A stretch of 59,436 bases of DNA from Companilactobacillus keshanensis (lineage in GTDB: Bacteria > Bacillota > Bacilli > Lactobacillales > Lactobacillaceae): contig NZ_RHOS01000016.1 of assembly GCF_003946205.1 (NCBI RefSeq), positions 1 through 59,436 on the forward strand, given 5' to 3'. The notes beneath the pieces are model-generated. The model was not told where the DNA came from. It was given only the letters and a program-made list of their open reading frames with translations, and searched no databases. Positions 48,351 through 56,433 of the stretch are shown in pieces (the first letter of the stretch is position 1; each line of letters starts with the position of its first letter). The translations under genes were made by a program, and so were the position numbers.

Positions 48351-49733
48351 ATGAATGAAAAAATAATAGAATTAGTAAAACAGCAATTATCAGAAATATT
48401 TGAGGACTATCCTCACACTGCCGATATCCACGAATTGGCAGAAGAATTAAAATCGGATTTAATTGCCTCGGCCGAAGACAATCTTAAAGATGGCATGTCA
48501 CCTGAATATGCAGTTAAAGATGCCTTCAATAAATTTGGTGATATTAGGGATTTGATCGAAGATGTTGTGCATGAAAGTGGTCAGAAAGAAAAAAACGAGA
48601 ATCACGAGGGTCATCATATTGATATCAATCAGTCAGGTATCACAGTCGATGGTGGAGATAAATTAAAAATCGATAAGAGTGGGATGTTTATTAATAAAGG
48701 CAAGTCATTCAAGGCGGACGGTTCAGGTGTTTCTATTAGTGAAGGTCGAGTTTTTAGAGCTGATGAAAATGGGCTTAAACTCGGAAATATGGTTATTGAT
48801 GGTCGCGGTATCAACTTTGAACAGAATGAAAATAAAGTCCGCGATACCTTCTCGAAATTTGATGAACAATTTAATACCAATGTCGATACAGAAGTTTATG
48901 TTGAAACCTTGAATTTAGTTAATGAACAAGAATTTAATGTTGATGAAGTGGAGCGTTTAGATATCTCATATGGTTTTGCAACTGTTCGTGTGTTGCCGAA
49001 CGAAGGTGATAAAATCATTTTAAGAGAATATATGTCACGTAATAATCCAGATTATTTTGCTAGAACTTCAATTGGATCAGATACATTGCAAATCAAGCAA
49101 GGTCGTTTTCCTAAATTTTTAAGTTTAAAAGTAAGAACTCAAATTCTGATCCCCAGTAATTTTTCCGGTGATATGAGAATTTCTAATTCTGCCGGTCAAT
49201 TATATCTAAATGGTATCTCGGGATTGAACACGGTCAAGGCCACTATTAATAGTGGGAATGGTTATTTTAATAACGTTTCAGTTGAAAATCTTTCAGTAAA
49301 AGCCCAGTCCGGAAGAATCAAGATGGAAAATGTTAAGGCGGGTGATATTCTACAATTATTAGCTCATAGCGGTTCGATCAAGATCAATAATGTACTTGGC
49401 CGTGAATTTGAGATCAAAGCACATTCAGGATCAGTTCGAGGTGAGAATTTGAGTGGTAGTGGTTATGTGATAAGTCATTCAGGAACAGTTTCATTAAGTA
49501 TTGAAGAATTAACAGGTGATATTAATGCTGAATCTAATAGTGGAACTGTTAGATTAACAATGATGCCAACCAATTATTATTTTGATTTACAGTCTAAGAG
49601 CGGCACTGTTAAGAGCCCTGAAAATGCAATCATGGATCACGATACTTATAGTTTTAAAGCCGGTTATGTCGGCGATAATCCTCAATATATGATTAAAGGT
49701 AAAGCATCATCAGGAATTGTAAAATTGTATTAA
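48351..49733 (+). CDS. HAAS (DUF1700) and DUF4097 beta-helix protein with tandem repeats
   Basis: A 460-residue protein co-transcribed with padR. Residues 1-75 form a HAAS/DUF1700-type helical domain (ELAEELKSDLIASAEDNLKD). Residues 89-158 contain tandem imperfect repeats of about 15 residues with the pattern SG[IMV]xIxxG[KR]xF[KR]AD. Residues from about 185 to the end are Ser/Gly/Asn-rich beta-strand repeats of the DUF4097/LiaG type (for example ISNSAGQLYLNGIS, AHSGSIKIN). No membrane helix or signal peptide is obvious. HAAS proteins are thought to act with PadR regulators in sensing envelope or membrane state; the exact function is unknown. Confidence 0.78.
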   Translation: MNEKIIELVKQQLSEIFEDYPHTADIHELAEELKSDLIASAEDNLKDGMSPEYAVKDAFNKFGDIRDLIEDVVHESGQKEKNENHEGHHIDINQSGITVDGGDKLKIDKSGMFINKGKSFKADGSGVSISEGRVFRADENGLKLGNMVIDGRGINFEQNENKVRDTFSKFDEQFNTNVDTEVYVETLNLVNEQEFNVDEVERLDISYGFATVRVLPNEGDKIILREYMSRNNPDYFARTSIGSDTLQIKQGRFPKFLSLKVRTQILIPSNFSGDMRISNSAGQLYLNGISGLNTVKATINSGNGYFNNVSVENLSVKAQSGRIKMENVKAGDILQLLAHSGSIKINNVLGREFEIKAHSGSVRGENLSGSGYVISHSGTVSLSIEELTGDINAESNSGTVRLTMMPTNYYFDLQSKSGTVKSPENAIMDHDTYSFKAGYVGDNPQYMIKGKASSGIVKLY

Positions 49734-49768
49734 AAAAAAACGTCCGATATTAAATTATCGGACGTTTT
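49734..49768 (+). terminator. Terminator of the padR operon
   Basis: AAAACGTCCGATA pairs with TATCGGACGTTTT, flanked by A-run and T-run, so it may be bidirectional. Confidence 0.88.
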
Positions 49769-49842
49769 TAAATGAATAAATATTAGATAAATAGAGTGTA
49801 AACTTAAAATTAATTAAAAAAATTTTAATTTTATATTGTAAT

Positions 49843-49870
49843 TTGTAAGAAATAAACGTATCCTTAGTAT
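49843..49870 (+). promoter_or_regulatory. Promoter of the YfcC gene
   Basis: TTGTAA (49843-49848), 16 bases, TAGTAT (49865-49870), about 30 bases before the ATG. Confidence 0.55.
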
Positions 49871-49898
49871 CATTCTACAAGATAAGGGGAGATATTTT

Positions 49899-51410
49899 AT
49901 GCAGGAAACAAAAAGTAAATGGCATATGCCTTCGGCATTTACCATATTGTTTATCCTAATAATTCTTGTAGCAATTTTAACCTGGATCATTCCAGCCGGA
50001 GAATATGCTACTACTAAGGCAGGCAACGTTATTGCCGGGACTTACCGAAGCCGAAGTAGCAGTCCTCAGGGACTATGGGATATTTTTGAGGCTCCCATAA
50101 ACGGAATGATAGGTACTAAAACAACAGATGGAGCAATTCCTGTATCACTATATATCTTGGTTATTGGTGGTGTTTTAGGAGTTGTTAATAGAACAAATAC
50201 TTTTGCTGATGGGATCGGATCGGCTGCTAAGAAATATAAAGGTAGAGAAAAATATTTGATCCCATTTTTAATGACCTTGTTTGCTTTAGGTGGGACCGTT
50301 TTTGGAATGGGTGAAGAAACTATTGCCTTTGTTCCGATTGTTATTCCAATTATGTTAAGTGTTGGTTATGATACGATCACGGCTATTTCAATAACCTTGA
50401 TCGGTTCACAGATCGGTTGTATGGGTTCAACAGTTAATCCATTTGCGACAGGTGTGGCTTCAGATACGATTCACATTTCGTTGGGACAGGGAATTCTGCC
50501 TAGAGTAGTATTCTTAGTATTATCTTTGATCATCGGAATTATTTATGTTATGCGTTATGCTGCTAAAGTGAAGGATCATCCTGATCAATCATTAGTATAC
50601 GAACGTCATGAAAAAGATCTTAAAGAATTCGTCGCAGCCAGTGATGTTGAGGTAACAGAATTAACTAAGAGACAAAAATGGGTTCTATTCGCTTTTATTA
50701 TGACATTTGTCGTTATGATAATCGGATTGGTTCCTTGGGCTACATTAAATCCTAAGTGGACATTTTTTGCTGATTTTTTGAAGTGGCTTAACAGTATGCC
50801 ATTTATCGGTTCATTTGTTGGACGTGATATGGTGCCATTTGGTACATGGAGTTTTGTTGAGATCACTACGCTGATTTTCTTTGCATCGTTAGTTATCAAG
50901 GCCATTTATAGAATGAAAGAGGCTGACTTTATTGAGGCCTTCATGGATGGTGTTAGAGATTTCGTTGAAGTTGCTATGATCGTGGCTATTGCCCGTGGGA
51001 TTCAAGTTATTATGAATAATGGCTATATTTCAGCAACTATTCTTCACGCCGGTGAGGTTGGTCTACATGGATTATCATCATCAGTTTTCATTATTTTGAC
51101 ATATATTTTCTATATTCCCATGTCATTCTTGATACCATCAAGTTCAGGATTGGCCGTTTCGACAATGGGTATTATCGGACCTATTGGTAGATTCTCCGGT
51201 GTACCAGGATCAACCGTTGTTACAGCTTATCAAATTGCTTCAGGCTTAGTTAACCTTGTCACACCAACTTCAGCCATTGTTATGGGTTCATTAGCATTGG
51301 GCCATGTAAGTATTGTTACTTGGTTTAAATATATTTGGAAACTATTGTTAGTCTTCATAGTTTTCACTTGTGCGTTTTTGGCATTTTGTACAATTTTTAA
51401 TTTCCAATAA
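49899..51410 (+). CDS. YfcC family transporter (C4-dicarboxylate/basic amino acid type)
   Basis: A 503-residue membrane protein with about 12 hydrophobic segments. Family marks are WIIPAGEY near residue 29, FGMGEETIAFVPIVIPIM near 130, GCMGSTVNPFATGVAS near 168 and the re-entrant-loop-like PSSSGLAVSTMGIIGP near 416. YfcC/ArcD2-type proteins are annotated as arginine-ornithine antiporters or dicarboxylate/peptide carriers; the substrate here cannot be assigned. No arc genes are adjacent. ATG follows AAGGGGAG. Confidence 0.82.
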   Translation: MQETKSKWHMPSAFTILFILIILVAILTWIIPAGEYATTKAGNVIAGTYRSRSSSPQGLWDIFEAPINGMIGTKTTDGAIPVSLYILVIGGVLGVVNRTNTFADGIGSAAKKYKGREKYLIPFLMTLFALGGTVFGMGEETIAFVPIVIPIMLSVGYDTITAISITLIGSQIGCMGSTVNPFATGVASDTIHISLGQGILPRVVFLVLSLIIGIIYVMRYAAKVKDHPDQSLVYERHEKDLKEFVAASDVEVTELTKRQKWVLFAFIMTFVVMIIGLVPWATLNPKWTFFADFLKWLNSMPFIGSFVGRDMVPFGTWSFVEITTLIFFASLVIKAIYRMKEADFIEAFMDGVRDFVEVAMIVAIARGIQVIMNNGYISATILHAGEVGLHGLSSSVFIILTYIFYIPMSFLIPSSSGLAVSTMGIIGPIGRFSGVPGSTVVTAYQIASGLVNLVTPTSAIVMGSLALGHVSIVTWFKYIWKLLLVFIVFTCAFLAFCTIFNFQ

Positions 51411-51414
51411 TGAT

Positions 51415-51450
51415 AACATCGTAGCCATAATTCTAGGTTACGGTGTTTTT
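51415..51450 (+). terminator. Terminator of the YfcC gene
   Basis: AACATCGTAGCC pairs with GGTTACGGTGTT (two G-U pairs), followed by TTT. Confidence 0.7.
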
Positions 51451-51576
51451 CTTTCAGAAAAGTGCTAATAATTTGTTTTATATCAGGAAATTGGTTAGTT
51501 TAGAGTTAATAAGAATATTGATATATCAAATTATATAAGAAAGGAAAGGACTTAGTTTCCTTGAAAGTTTGGTAAA

Positions 51577-52875
51577 ATGTTTAACTTTAATACACAACCT
51601 AAAAAATATTCATTAAATGGTGAAATAACTGTTCCTGGAGATAAAAGTATTGCGCATCGAGCCATTATGTTTGGTTCCATTGCAAAAGGTGTCACACAAC
51701 TTAGCAATTTTTCTTTCTCAGAAGATTTGGCTACAACTGTTCGAATATTTAAAGAATTAGGTGCTAAAATTCATTCTGAACCAAGTACCAAAGGAATGAT
51801 CATTAAAGGCACTGATCATAATTTTAATTCAGTTGATAAACCATTAGAGATACACAATGTTGGTGAATTGGAAAGTTTATTATTAGGAGTTTTAGCCTCA
51901 GTTCCACAAGAGTACATTATTGATGGGGGAGATTTTTTAAAAAAACGTCCTCAAAATGGTTTATTAGATCTTTTAAAACAGATGGGAGTTGTGTATGATG
52001 CGACTTCTGAAGAGGCATTACCGTTAAAAACTATTGGTAGTGGTTCCTTAAATGGCATTACATATCAACAAGAGATATCTAGTGCTCAAATTAAAAGTGC
52101 ATTGATCTTAGCGGGATTATTTGCTAAATCAAAAACTACGATTATTCGTAAAATAGCAACTAGGAATCATACTGAGATACTGGCTAATTATTTTGGAGCA
52201 AATATTAATATGAATTCTAAAACGATCATAGTTGATCCAAAAAATACAAAATTAAAGGGGAAGAGTCTGACCATCCCTGGAGACTTTTCTTCAGCCTCAT
52301 TTTATTTAGTCGGTGCTATGTTATCTACAGATAGCCAAATAACTTTGCGTAAGGTTGGACTCAATCCAACTCGAATTGGCCTTCTAAATGTTATTGAACA
52401 AATGGGTGGAAAAATTACCATTACCAATCGTGTTGAAAATATCGAACCATACGGCGATATCGCTGTAGGAACACAAACTCTTCATGGCACTACGATCACA
52501 GCTGAACAGGTACCAACAATTATTGATGAAATACCTTTGATTGCTCTGATGGCCTCACAGGCAACAGGGAAGACAGTTATAGAAGAAGTTCAAGATGTCT
52601 ATCTTCAAAATAGTGAACGAGTTAGAAATATGCGTACAGAATTGGCAAAATTAGGAATCGTCATGCAAATAAATGATGCTTCTATCGTCATTGAAGGTAA
52701 TCAAAAAATTAAAGTTAAAGATGATGTCGATAGTCACAAGGATCACCGCATAGCAATGATGCTGGTAATCGCATCTAATTTAACTAAGACTCCATTTCAA
52801 ATTAAAAATATCGAAGCAATTGACGTTTCATATCCTAACTTTATTTCAGATTTGAAGAAATTAGCAAATTTTTAG
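51577..52875 (+). CDS. EPSP-synthase-like protein with altered substrate-binding residues
   Basis: A 432-residue protein with the full two-domain EPSP synthase fold (family of AroA, which joins shikimate-3-phosphate and PEP). Conserved parts: PGDKSIAHRA (Lys23, Ser24, Arg28), SAQIKSALILAG, DFSSASFYL, DEIPLIA (Asp317) and DHRIAM. Two substrate motifs are changed: residues 94-100 read NVGELES where AroA has N(S/A)GT(T/A)xR, removing the Thr and Arg100 that contact PEP; and QNSER (344-348) replaces KE(S/T)DR. The gene stands alone, with no other shikimate gene in the window. The ribosome site is weak, and AAGGAAA/TTTCCTT forms a hairpin 20-40 bases upstream. It may be an inactive or repurposed paralogue. 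Confidence 0.78.
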   Translation: MFNFNTQPKKYSLNGEITVPGDKSIAHRAIMFGSIAKGVTQLSNFSFSEDLATTVRIFKELGAKIHSEPSTKGMIIKGTDHNFNSVDKPLEIHNVGELESLLLGVLASVPQEYIIDGGDFLKKRPQNGLLDLLKQMGVVYDATSEEALPLKTIGSGSLNGITYQQEISSAQIKSALILAGLFAKSKTTIIRKIATRNHTEILANYFGANINMNSKTIIVDPKNTKLKGKSLTIPGDFSSASFYLVGAMLSTDSQITLRKVGLNPTRIGLLNVIEQMGGKITITNRVENIEPYGDIAVGTQTLHGTTITAEQVPTIIDEIPLIALMASQATGKTVIEEVQDVYLQNSERVRNMRTELAKLGIVMQINDASIVIEGNQKIKVKDDVDSHKDHRIAMMLVIASNLTKTPFQIKNIEAIDVSYPNFISDLKKLANF

Positions 52876-52899
52876 GCATTAAGAACTTCTTTTTTTGTG

Positions 52900-52921
52900 A
52901 CCGTTATCGTATGATAACGGT
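52900..52921. promoter_or_regulatory. Perfect palindrome overlapping the -10 region before the Cof phosphatase gene
   Basis: ACCGTTATC and GATAACGGT are perfect 9-base arms around GTAT. The centre includes TATGAT, a possible -10. There is no T-run after it on either strand, so an operator is more likely than a terminator. Confidence 0.5.
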
Positions 52922-52947
52922 AGTGAAATTATGTAAGGGGTTACTTA

Positions 52948-53772
52948 ATGATTAAATTTATCGGAACTGACTTGGATGGGACCTTGCTGAATAGTTATAG
53001 CAAGATATCAGAGGAAAATATTGCAACCATCCAAAAAGCAGTAAAAGCGGGGATAAAGTATGCCATTTGTTCCGGCAGAACATTGCACTCTGTTAATGGA
53101 TTCTTTTCAAAAGATTTAAAAATACCGGGTTATCGAGTTGTTTTAAATGGAGCAGTAGTTGTTGATCCTGATGGTAAAAAAATTGTGGACGCTCCAATGG
53201 ACAAAGAAGTTGTTGAAGAAATATTTAAAAGAGTAGAATTTAGTGAATTTAAAGTAGTTTTAGATGGGTTAAATAGTTCATATATTTATGATCCTAATCA
53301 CAATTTTTCGGCATATTATGAAGGAAATGATCGACATCATTTAAGAGCTGAGAATTTTACAAAATTACGTGAAGTTAACGACGATGATGATTTCAAAATT
53401 TATAAAGTTTGTTTTAGTACGACGCCAAAACGTTTATCTGAATTGAAGAGGAAAATAGAATCGTTAGTAGCATTACCAGTCACTGTCAGTAGATCAGGTA
53501 GTGATTACTTTGAAATAAATGCTCTAGATGTTTCAAAACTCACAGCATTGCAAAAAATTTCTGAATATGAGGATATTCCAATCACTGAATTTATGTGCTT
53601 TGGTGATTATGGGAATGATTTAGAAATGATTAGAAGTGTTGGTTATGGTGTTGCTATGGATAACGCCATTGATTTAATTAAGGATGAATCTTGGACCATT
53701 ACTAAGAATAATAATGATAACGGTGTTTCCTTTATGATCGAACGTGTTTTAAATGGTGAATTTGATGAATAA
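52948..53772 (+). CDS. Cof-type HAD-IIB family hydrolase
   Basis: A 274-residue cytosolic phosphatase of the haloacid dehalogenase superfamily. Motif I FIGTDLDGTLL (residues 4-14, nucleophile Asp8 and Asp10), motif II in CSGRT and motif IV FGDYGNDLEMI near 217. The large C2B cap lies between them. Members dephosphorylate sugar phosphates, FMN-type cofactors or PLP; no substrate can be named. ATG follows AAGGGG. A strong bidirectional terminator follows. Confidence 0.9.
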   Translation: MIKFIGTDLDGTLLNSYSKISEENIATIQKAVKAGIKYAICSGRTLHSVNGFFSKDLKIPGYRVVLNGAVVVDPDGKKIVDAPMDKEVVEEIFKRVEFSEFKVVLDGLNSSYIYDPNHNFSAYYEGNDRHHLRAENFTKLREVNDDDDFKIYKVCFSTTPKRLSELKRKIESLVALPVTVSRSGSDYFEINALDVSKLTALQKISEYEDIPITEFMCFGDYGNDLEMIRSVGYGVAMDNAIDLIKDESWTITKNNNDNGVSFMIERVLNGEFDE

Positions 53773-53814
53773 AAACGAGCGTGTCAAATACGTTCAATTT
53801 ATAAATATAACGTA

Positions 53815-53852
53815 AAAATATCCGTATTTACATAGTAAATACGGATATTTTT
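53815..53852. terminator. Bidirectional terminator between the Cof gene and the permease gene
   Basis: AAATATCCGTATTTA and TAAATACGGATATTT form a perfect 15-base-pair stem around CATAG, with Ts outside on both strands. It lies about 57 bases beyond the permease stop on the other strand. Confidence 0.88.
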
Positions 53853-53909
53853 GTAGTTGAACGGGAGAAGTTGTATTTTATTGTGTATTTAGGTCACGAA
53901 TTCTTTTGT

Positions 53910-55256
53910 TTATGCGGTTTTAGTTTTAGAAACAGCTTCTTTAACTTTTGGCATTAGTAAATTTAATAAAATTGCTGAAACTGCAGCAATCGCAATCGGT
54001 GAGCCTAATAAGTATTGTAATAGTTGTGGTGCTTGTTTAGTAACTGAGGTTGGTAGCAATACTAAGGCTAAGGTCAAAATTATTGGTAAACCGATTATGT
54101 AGAGATCACGGTCAGTTGTATGTAGATTACGAATAACGTTTAGACCATTGAGCATAATCGTTACACAGATGATGGCAAAAACACCACCAATAACAGGTGC
54201 AGGGATCGCAGCCAGAAAAGCAGACAATTTACTGAAAAATCCCAAAATGGCGAACCAGATGCCAGCAAATAGGAAAACCCTTTTACTAGCAACACCAGTA
54301 ATAGAAATAATACCAGCATTAGTTGAATAGCCTGTAACTGGAGTTGTGCCCAATAAGGATGCGATCAGACAACTAAAACCTTCACCAATGATCCCCATAT
54401 TCCATTGTTTCTTGCTGATTTCATGATTTGTGACAGCACCCATAGCAAACCAAGTACCAGTTGTTTCGGTCGTAATGACCGCATATATAATAATAAAAGT
54501 AATTATTGCTGAGGCTGAAAAGTGAATTCCATAGTGGAAGACAGTACGTTGAGGAAGACTGAACCATGCTGCATCAGAAACAGTTTTCCAATCGAAAATT
54601 CCCATCAAAGTAGAAAAAATCGTACCAACAGCTAACGCTAAAATAATTGAACCAGTTCTAAAGAAACGGCGGACACTAGGAAAATGCATACTAATACCCA
54701 CGGCAATCAATAATGTAAGAGCGGTAATAGAAGCTAGGATAATATTATTATTGATATTGCCGGATGCTTTGAAAATATTGTCATTCAATGCTGAAGGGAT
54801 CAAAGATAATCCAACGCAAGTAATAATTGTTCCACCAACTAGGGCTGGAACAAGTTTACTAATAATTTTTTGAAAGATTCCAGTGGCACCCATAATGATC
54901 AAAATAATTGATCCAATCAATAAAGCACCAATCAAATTTCCCATTCCATTGCCCTTAACGCCGCCAGAGGCTAAGACGACCCCAGCAGCAGCACCAAGTG
55001 GGACAAATGATGGCCCTTGTGAGACTGGCATTTTCATGAAGAAGTAAGTTTGCAGTATTGTGCCGATACCGGCAGCTAAAAAGGTTGATTGTAGCAATCC
55101 CATTTGATCGGGTAAGCTCATAGCCATCATTCCGGCCAATATTATTGGTGGAACATAAATATCCATTGCTAAAACGTGCTGTAAACCTAGGAATCCTGAT
55201 TCAACTAAGCCCACTTTATCGTCTGGTCCCACTAAAAGGTTACTTTTATTTTCCAT
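53910..55256 (-). CDS. Nucleobase:cation symporter-2 family permease (uracil/xanthine permease type)
   Basis: A 448-residue membrane protein with about 14 segments. NCS2 marks are QGPSFVPLGAAAG near residue 75, ETTGTWFAMGA near the centre and the signature YSTNAGIISITG. The start is at MENKSNLLVGPDDK after GAGGGAGA; a 40-codon in-frame extension lies in the attenuator and is rejected. A PurR box and a long leader with terminator lie upstream, which favours a purine such as xanthine or guanine as substrate over uracil. Transcribed opposite to the Cof gene. Confidence 0.87.
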   Translation of the reverse strand: MENKSNLLVGPDDKVGLVESGFLGLQHVLAMDIYVPPIILAGMMAMSLPDQMGLLQSTFLAAGIGTILQTYFFMKMPVSQGPSFVPLGAAAGVVLASGGVKGNGMGNLIGALLIGSIILIIMGATGIFQKIISKLVPALVGGTIITCVGLSLIPSALNDNIFKASGNINNNIILASITALTLLIAVGISMHFPSVRRFFRTGSIILALAVGTIFSTLMGIFDWKTVSDAAWFSLPQRTVFHYGIHFSASAIITFIIIYAVITTETTGTWFAMGAVTNHEISKKQWNMGIIGEGFSCLIASLLGTTPVTGYSTNAGIISITGVASKRVFLFAGIWFAILGFFSKLSAFLAAIPAPVIGGVFAIICVTIMLNGLNVIRNLHTTDRDLYIIGLPIILTLALVLLPTSVTKQAPQLLQYLLGSPIAIAAVSAILLNLLMPKVKEAVSKTKTA

Positions 55257-55286
55257 TATGTATCTCCCTCTAAATGATCTTGGAAC

Positions 55287-55361
55287 TAAAAAAATCGGGC
55301 AAGGCAAACTGGACGATTGTCTGACCTCGAGTAGATCTAGTCGCAGTTTGCTTGACCGATT
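55287..55361 (-). terminator. Attenuator-type terminator in the permease leader
   Basis: On the minus strand AATCGGTCAAGCAAACTG pairs with CAGTTTGCCTTGCCCGATT (one mismatch and one bulge) and TTTTTTT follows, all before the ribosome site. The loop is long (about 32 bases). A competing hairpin, ACCGGATTATAAATCGGT on the minus strand (55355-55372), takes up the 5' arm, so the leader can switch. Confidence 0.75.
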
Positions 55362-55540
55362 TATAATCCGGTTCATTCGCGGGTATTAAAATACACGTGA
55401 GAACATTGGGTGTAAAATCCGCCTTGTCAAACGACATTGAAGAACTACACTCCTCGTAAACGCTTTGATAGGTGATAATCTGACACTTCCTTAAAAGATA
55501 ATAGTTAATAGACTAACATGTATATTAGCTATAATAAAGA
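55362..55540 (-). promoter_or_regulatory. Structured permease leader of unassigned class
   Basis: About 180 bases between the PurR box and the attenuator. On the minus strand AGTGTA (near 55452) can pair with TACACC (near 55409), enclosing GTC-GTTT-GAC. The purine riboswitch core (TTCTACC and its loop partners) is not found, nor T-box or PyrR motifs. A cre-like core AAAGCGTTT with two mismatches to the full consensus is at about 55455-55470. Confidence 0.45.
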
Positions 55541-55544
55541 GTAA

Positions 55545-55557
55545 AATGTTCGGAAAT
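55545..55557 (-). promoter_or_regulatory. PurR box upstream of the permease
   Basis: On the minus strand ATTTCCGAACATT matches the lactic-acid-bacterial PurBox AWWWCCGAACWWT at all positions. A weaker second copy, AAATACCGGCAAT, adjoins it upstream. PurR responds to PRPP and controls purine genes in Firmicutes. Confidence 0.7.
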
Positions 55558-55770
55558 TGCCGGTATTTTGTTTTTTTTAATAATACTAATGCAATAAATA
55601 TAAGTCGTATATATATTTTGAAGCAAATATTAAATTATAATTAGATTAAAATTAATATAGGATTTGTTCTATCTAATAAGGTAAATCAGTATTTCTACAA
55701 TTGACCAATCAGGTTAACTTACTCCTGGAATAGTAAACCCAAGGGGAAAGTATACCCTAAAACAATAAAT
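55558..55770. other. AT-rich intergenic region without a recognised gene
   Basis: About 210 bases. It starts with a T-run and is strongly AT-rich to about 55690, then contains short inverted pieces such as GGGTATAC/GTATACCC-like sequence around 55735-55757. No supported open frame or named site is seen. Confidence 0.5.
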
Positions 55771-55823
55771 AAAAGGAGCTGTATCTCACTTGTTGTTAGA
55801 AAACCAAGTGAGATACAGCTCCC
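55771..55823 (-). terminator. Long perfect hairpin, terminator of the two-component operon
   Basis: GGAGCTGTATCTCACTTG and CAAGTGAGATACAGCTCC form a perfect 18-base-pair stem around a 12-base loop, with AAAA/TTTT flanks. On the minus strand it follows the response-regulator stop by a few bases. It is unusually long for a terminator and could be a dispersed repeat. Confidence 0.75.
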
Positions 55824-55826
55824 TTT

Positions 55827-56432
55827 TTAGATCCATTTATTCTTTTCAGCAATATTCAGGGCGTCAATCCTAGAGGAAGCTCCGGTTTTGCTTAATATGG
55901 ATGAAATATAATTGCGAACCGTTCCATCAGATAGAAAGACGGATTTAGCAATTTCTTTGCTATTTTTACCAATTTTTATCTCTTTTAAGACGTCTAGTTC
56001 TCGTTTGGTCAAAGGATTTTTTTCGGCAGATAAAATAGTAGTTACTAATTCTGGTGAGAAGATTGTTTGCCCATCTAAAACTTCATGAATAGTTTTGACC
56101 AGCTGATCAGTTGGATTGTCTTTTAGTAAGTAGCCATTGATATTAGCTTTGACTGCTTGTTCAAAATAGGTTGCTCTGGCAAAAGTTGTTAAAATTATTA
56201 CCTTAGTTGGAAGATCAAGTATTTTTATTTGTTCAGCCACATCGAGTCCGGATAACTTTGGCATTTCAATATCTAGGATGGCAATCTCCGGTTTTTTAGA
56301 AATAATTTCAGATAGGGCAGTTTGACCATCGGTTGCTGTTCCAATTACTTCAAGGTCATCCTCAAGTCCTAGTAAAGTTGCCAAAGCTGTATTTAACATT
56401 TCCTGATCTTCTGCCAAATAAATTGTCGTCAT
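55827..56432 (-). CDS. NarL/FixJ family response regulator (DesR-like)
   Basis: A 201-residue two-component regulator. The receiver domain has Asp54 in ILDIEMP as phospho-acceptor and acidic residues at the start (AEDQ). The C-terminal LuxR-type helix-turn-helix shows LTKRELDVLKEI and VRNYISSILSKTG. Partner of the sensor kinase encoded immediately upstream (1-base gap). With the ABC transporter genes before them, this is a DesKR/LiaSR-like unit that probably responds to membrane stress; that is inference. Confidence 0.9.
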   Translation of the reverse strand: MTTIYLAEDQEMLNTALATLLGLEDDLEVIGTATDGQTALSEIISKKPEIAILDIEMPKLSGLDVAEQIKILDLPTKVIILTTFARATYFEQAVKANINGYLLKDNPTDQLVKTIHEVLDGQTIFSPELVTTILSAEKNPLTKRELDVLKEIKIGKNSKEIAKSVFLSDGTVRNYISSILSKTGASSRIDALNIAEKNKWI

Positions 56433-56433
56433 T

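Noticed and set aside
53910-55376. Longer permease start (40 extra codons)
   Set aside because: The extension lies in the attenuator hairpin and lacks a ribosome site; the internal ATG at 55256 has GAGGGAGA and begins a normal NCS2 N-terminus.
55257-55540. Purine (G-box) riboswitch in front of the nucleobase permease
   Set aside because: The conserved core with TTCTACC and the pairing loops is absent, so it is described only as an unassigned structured leader.
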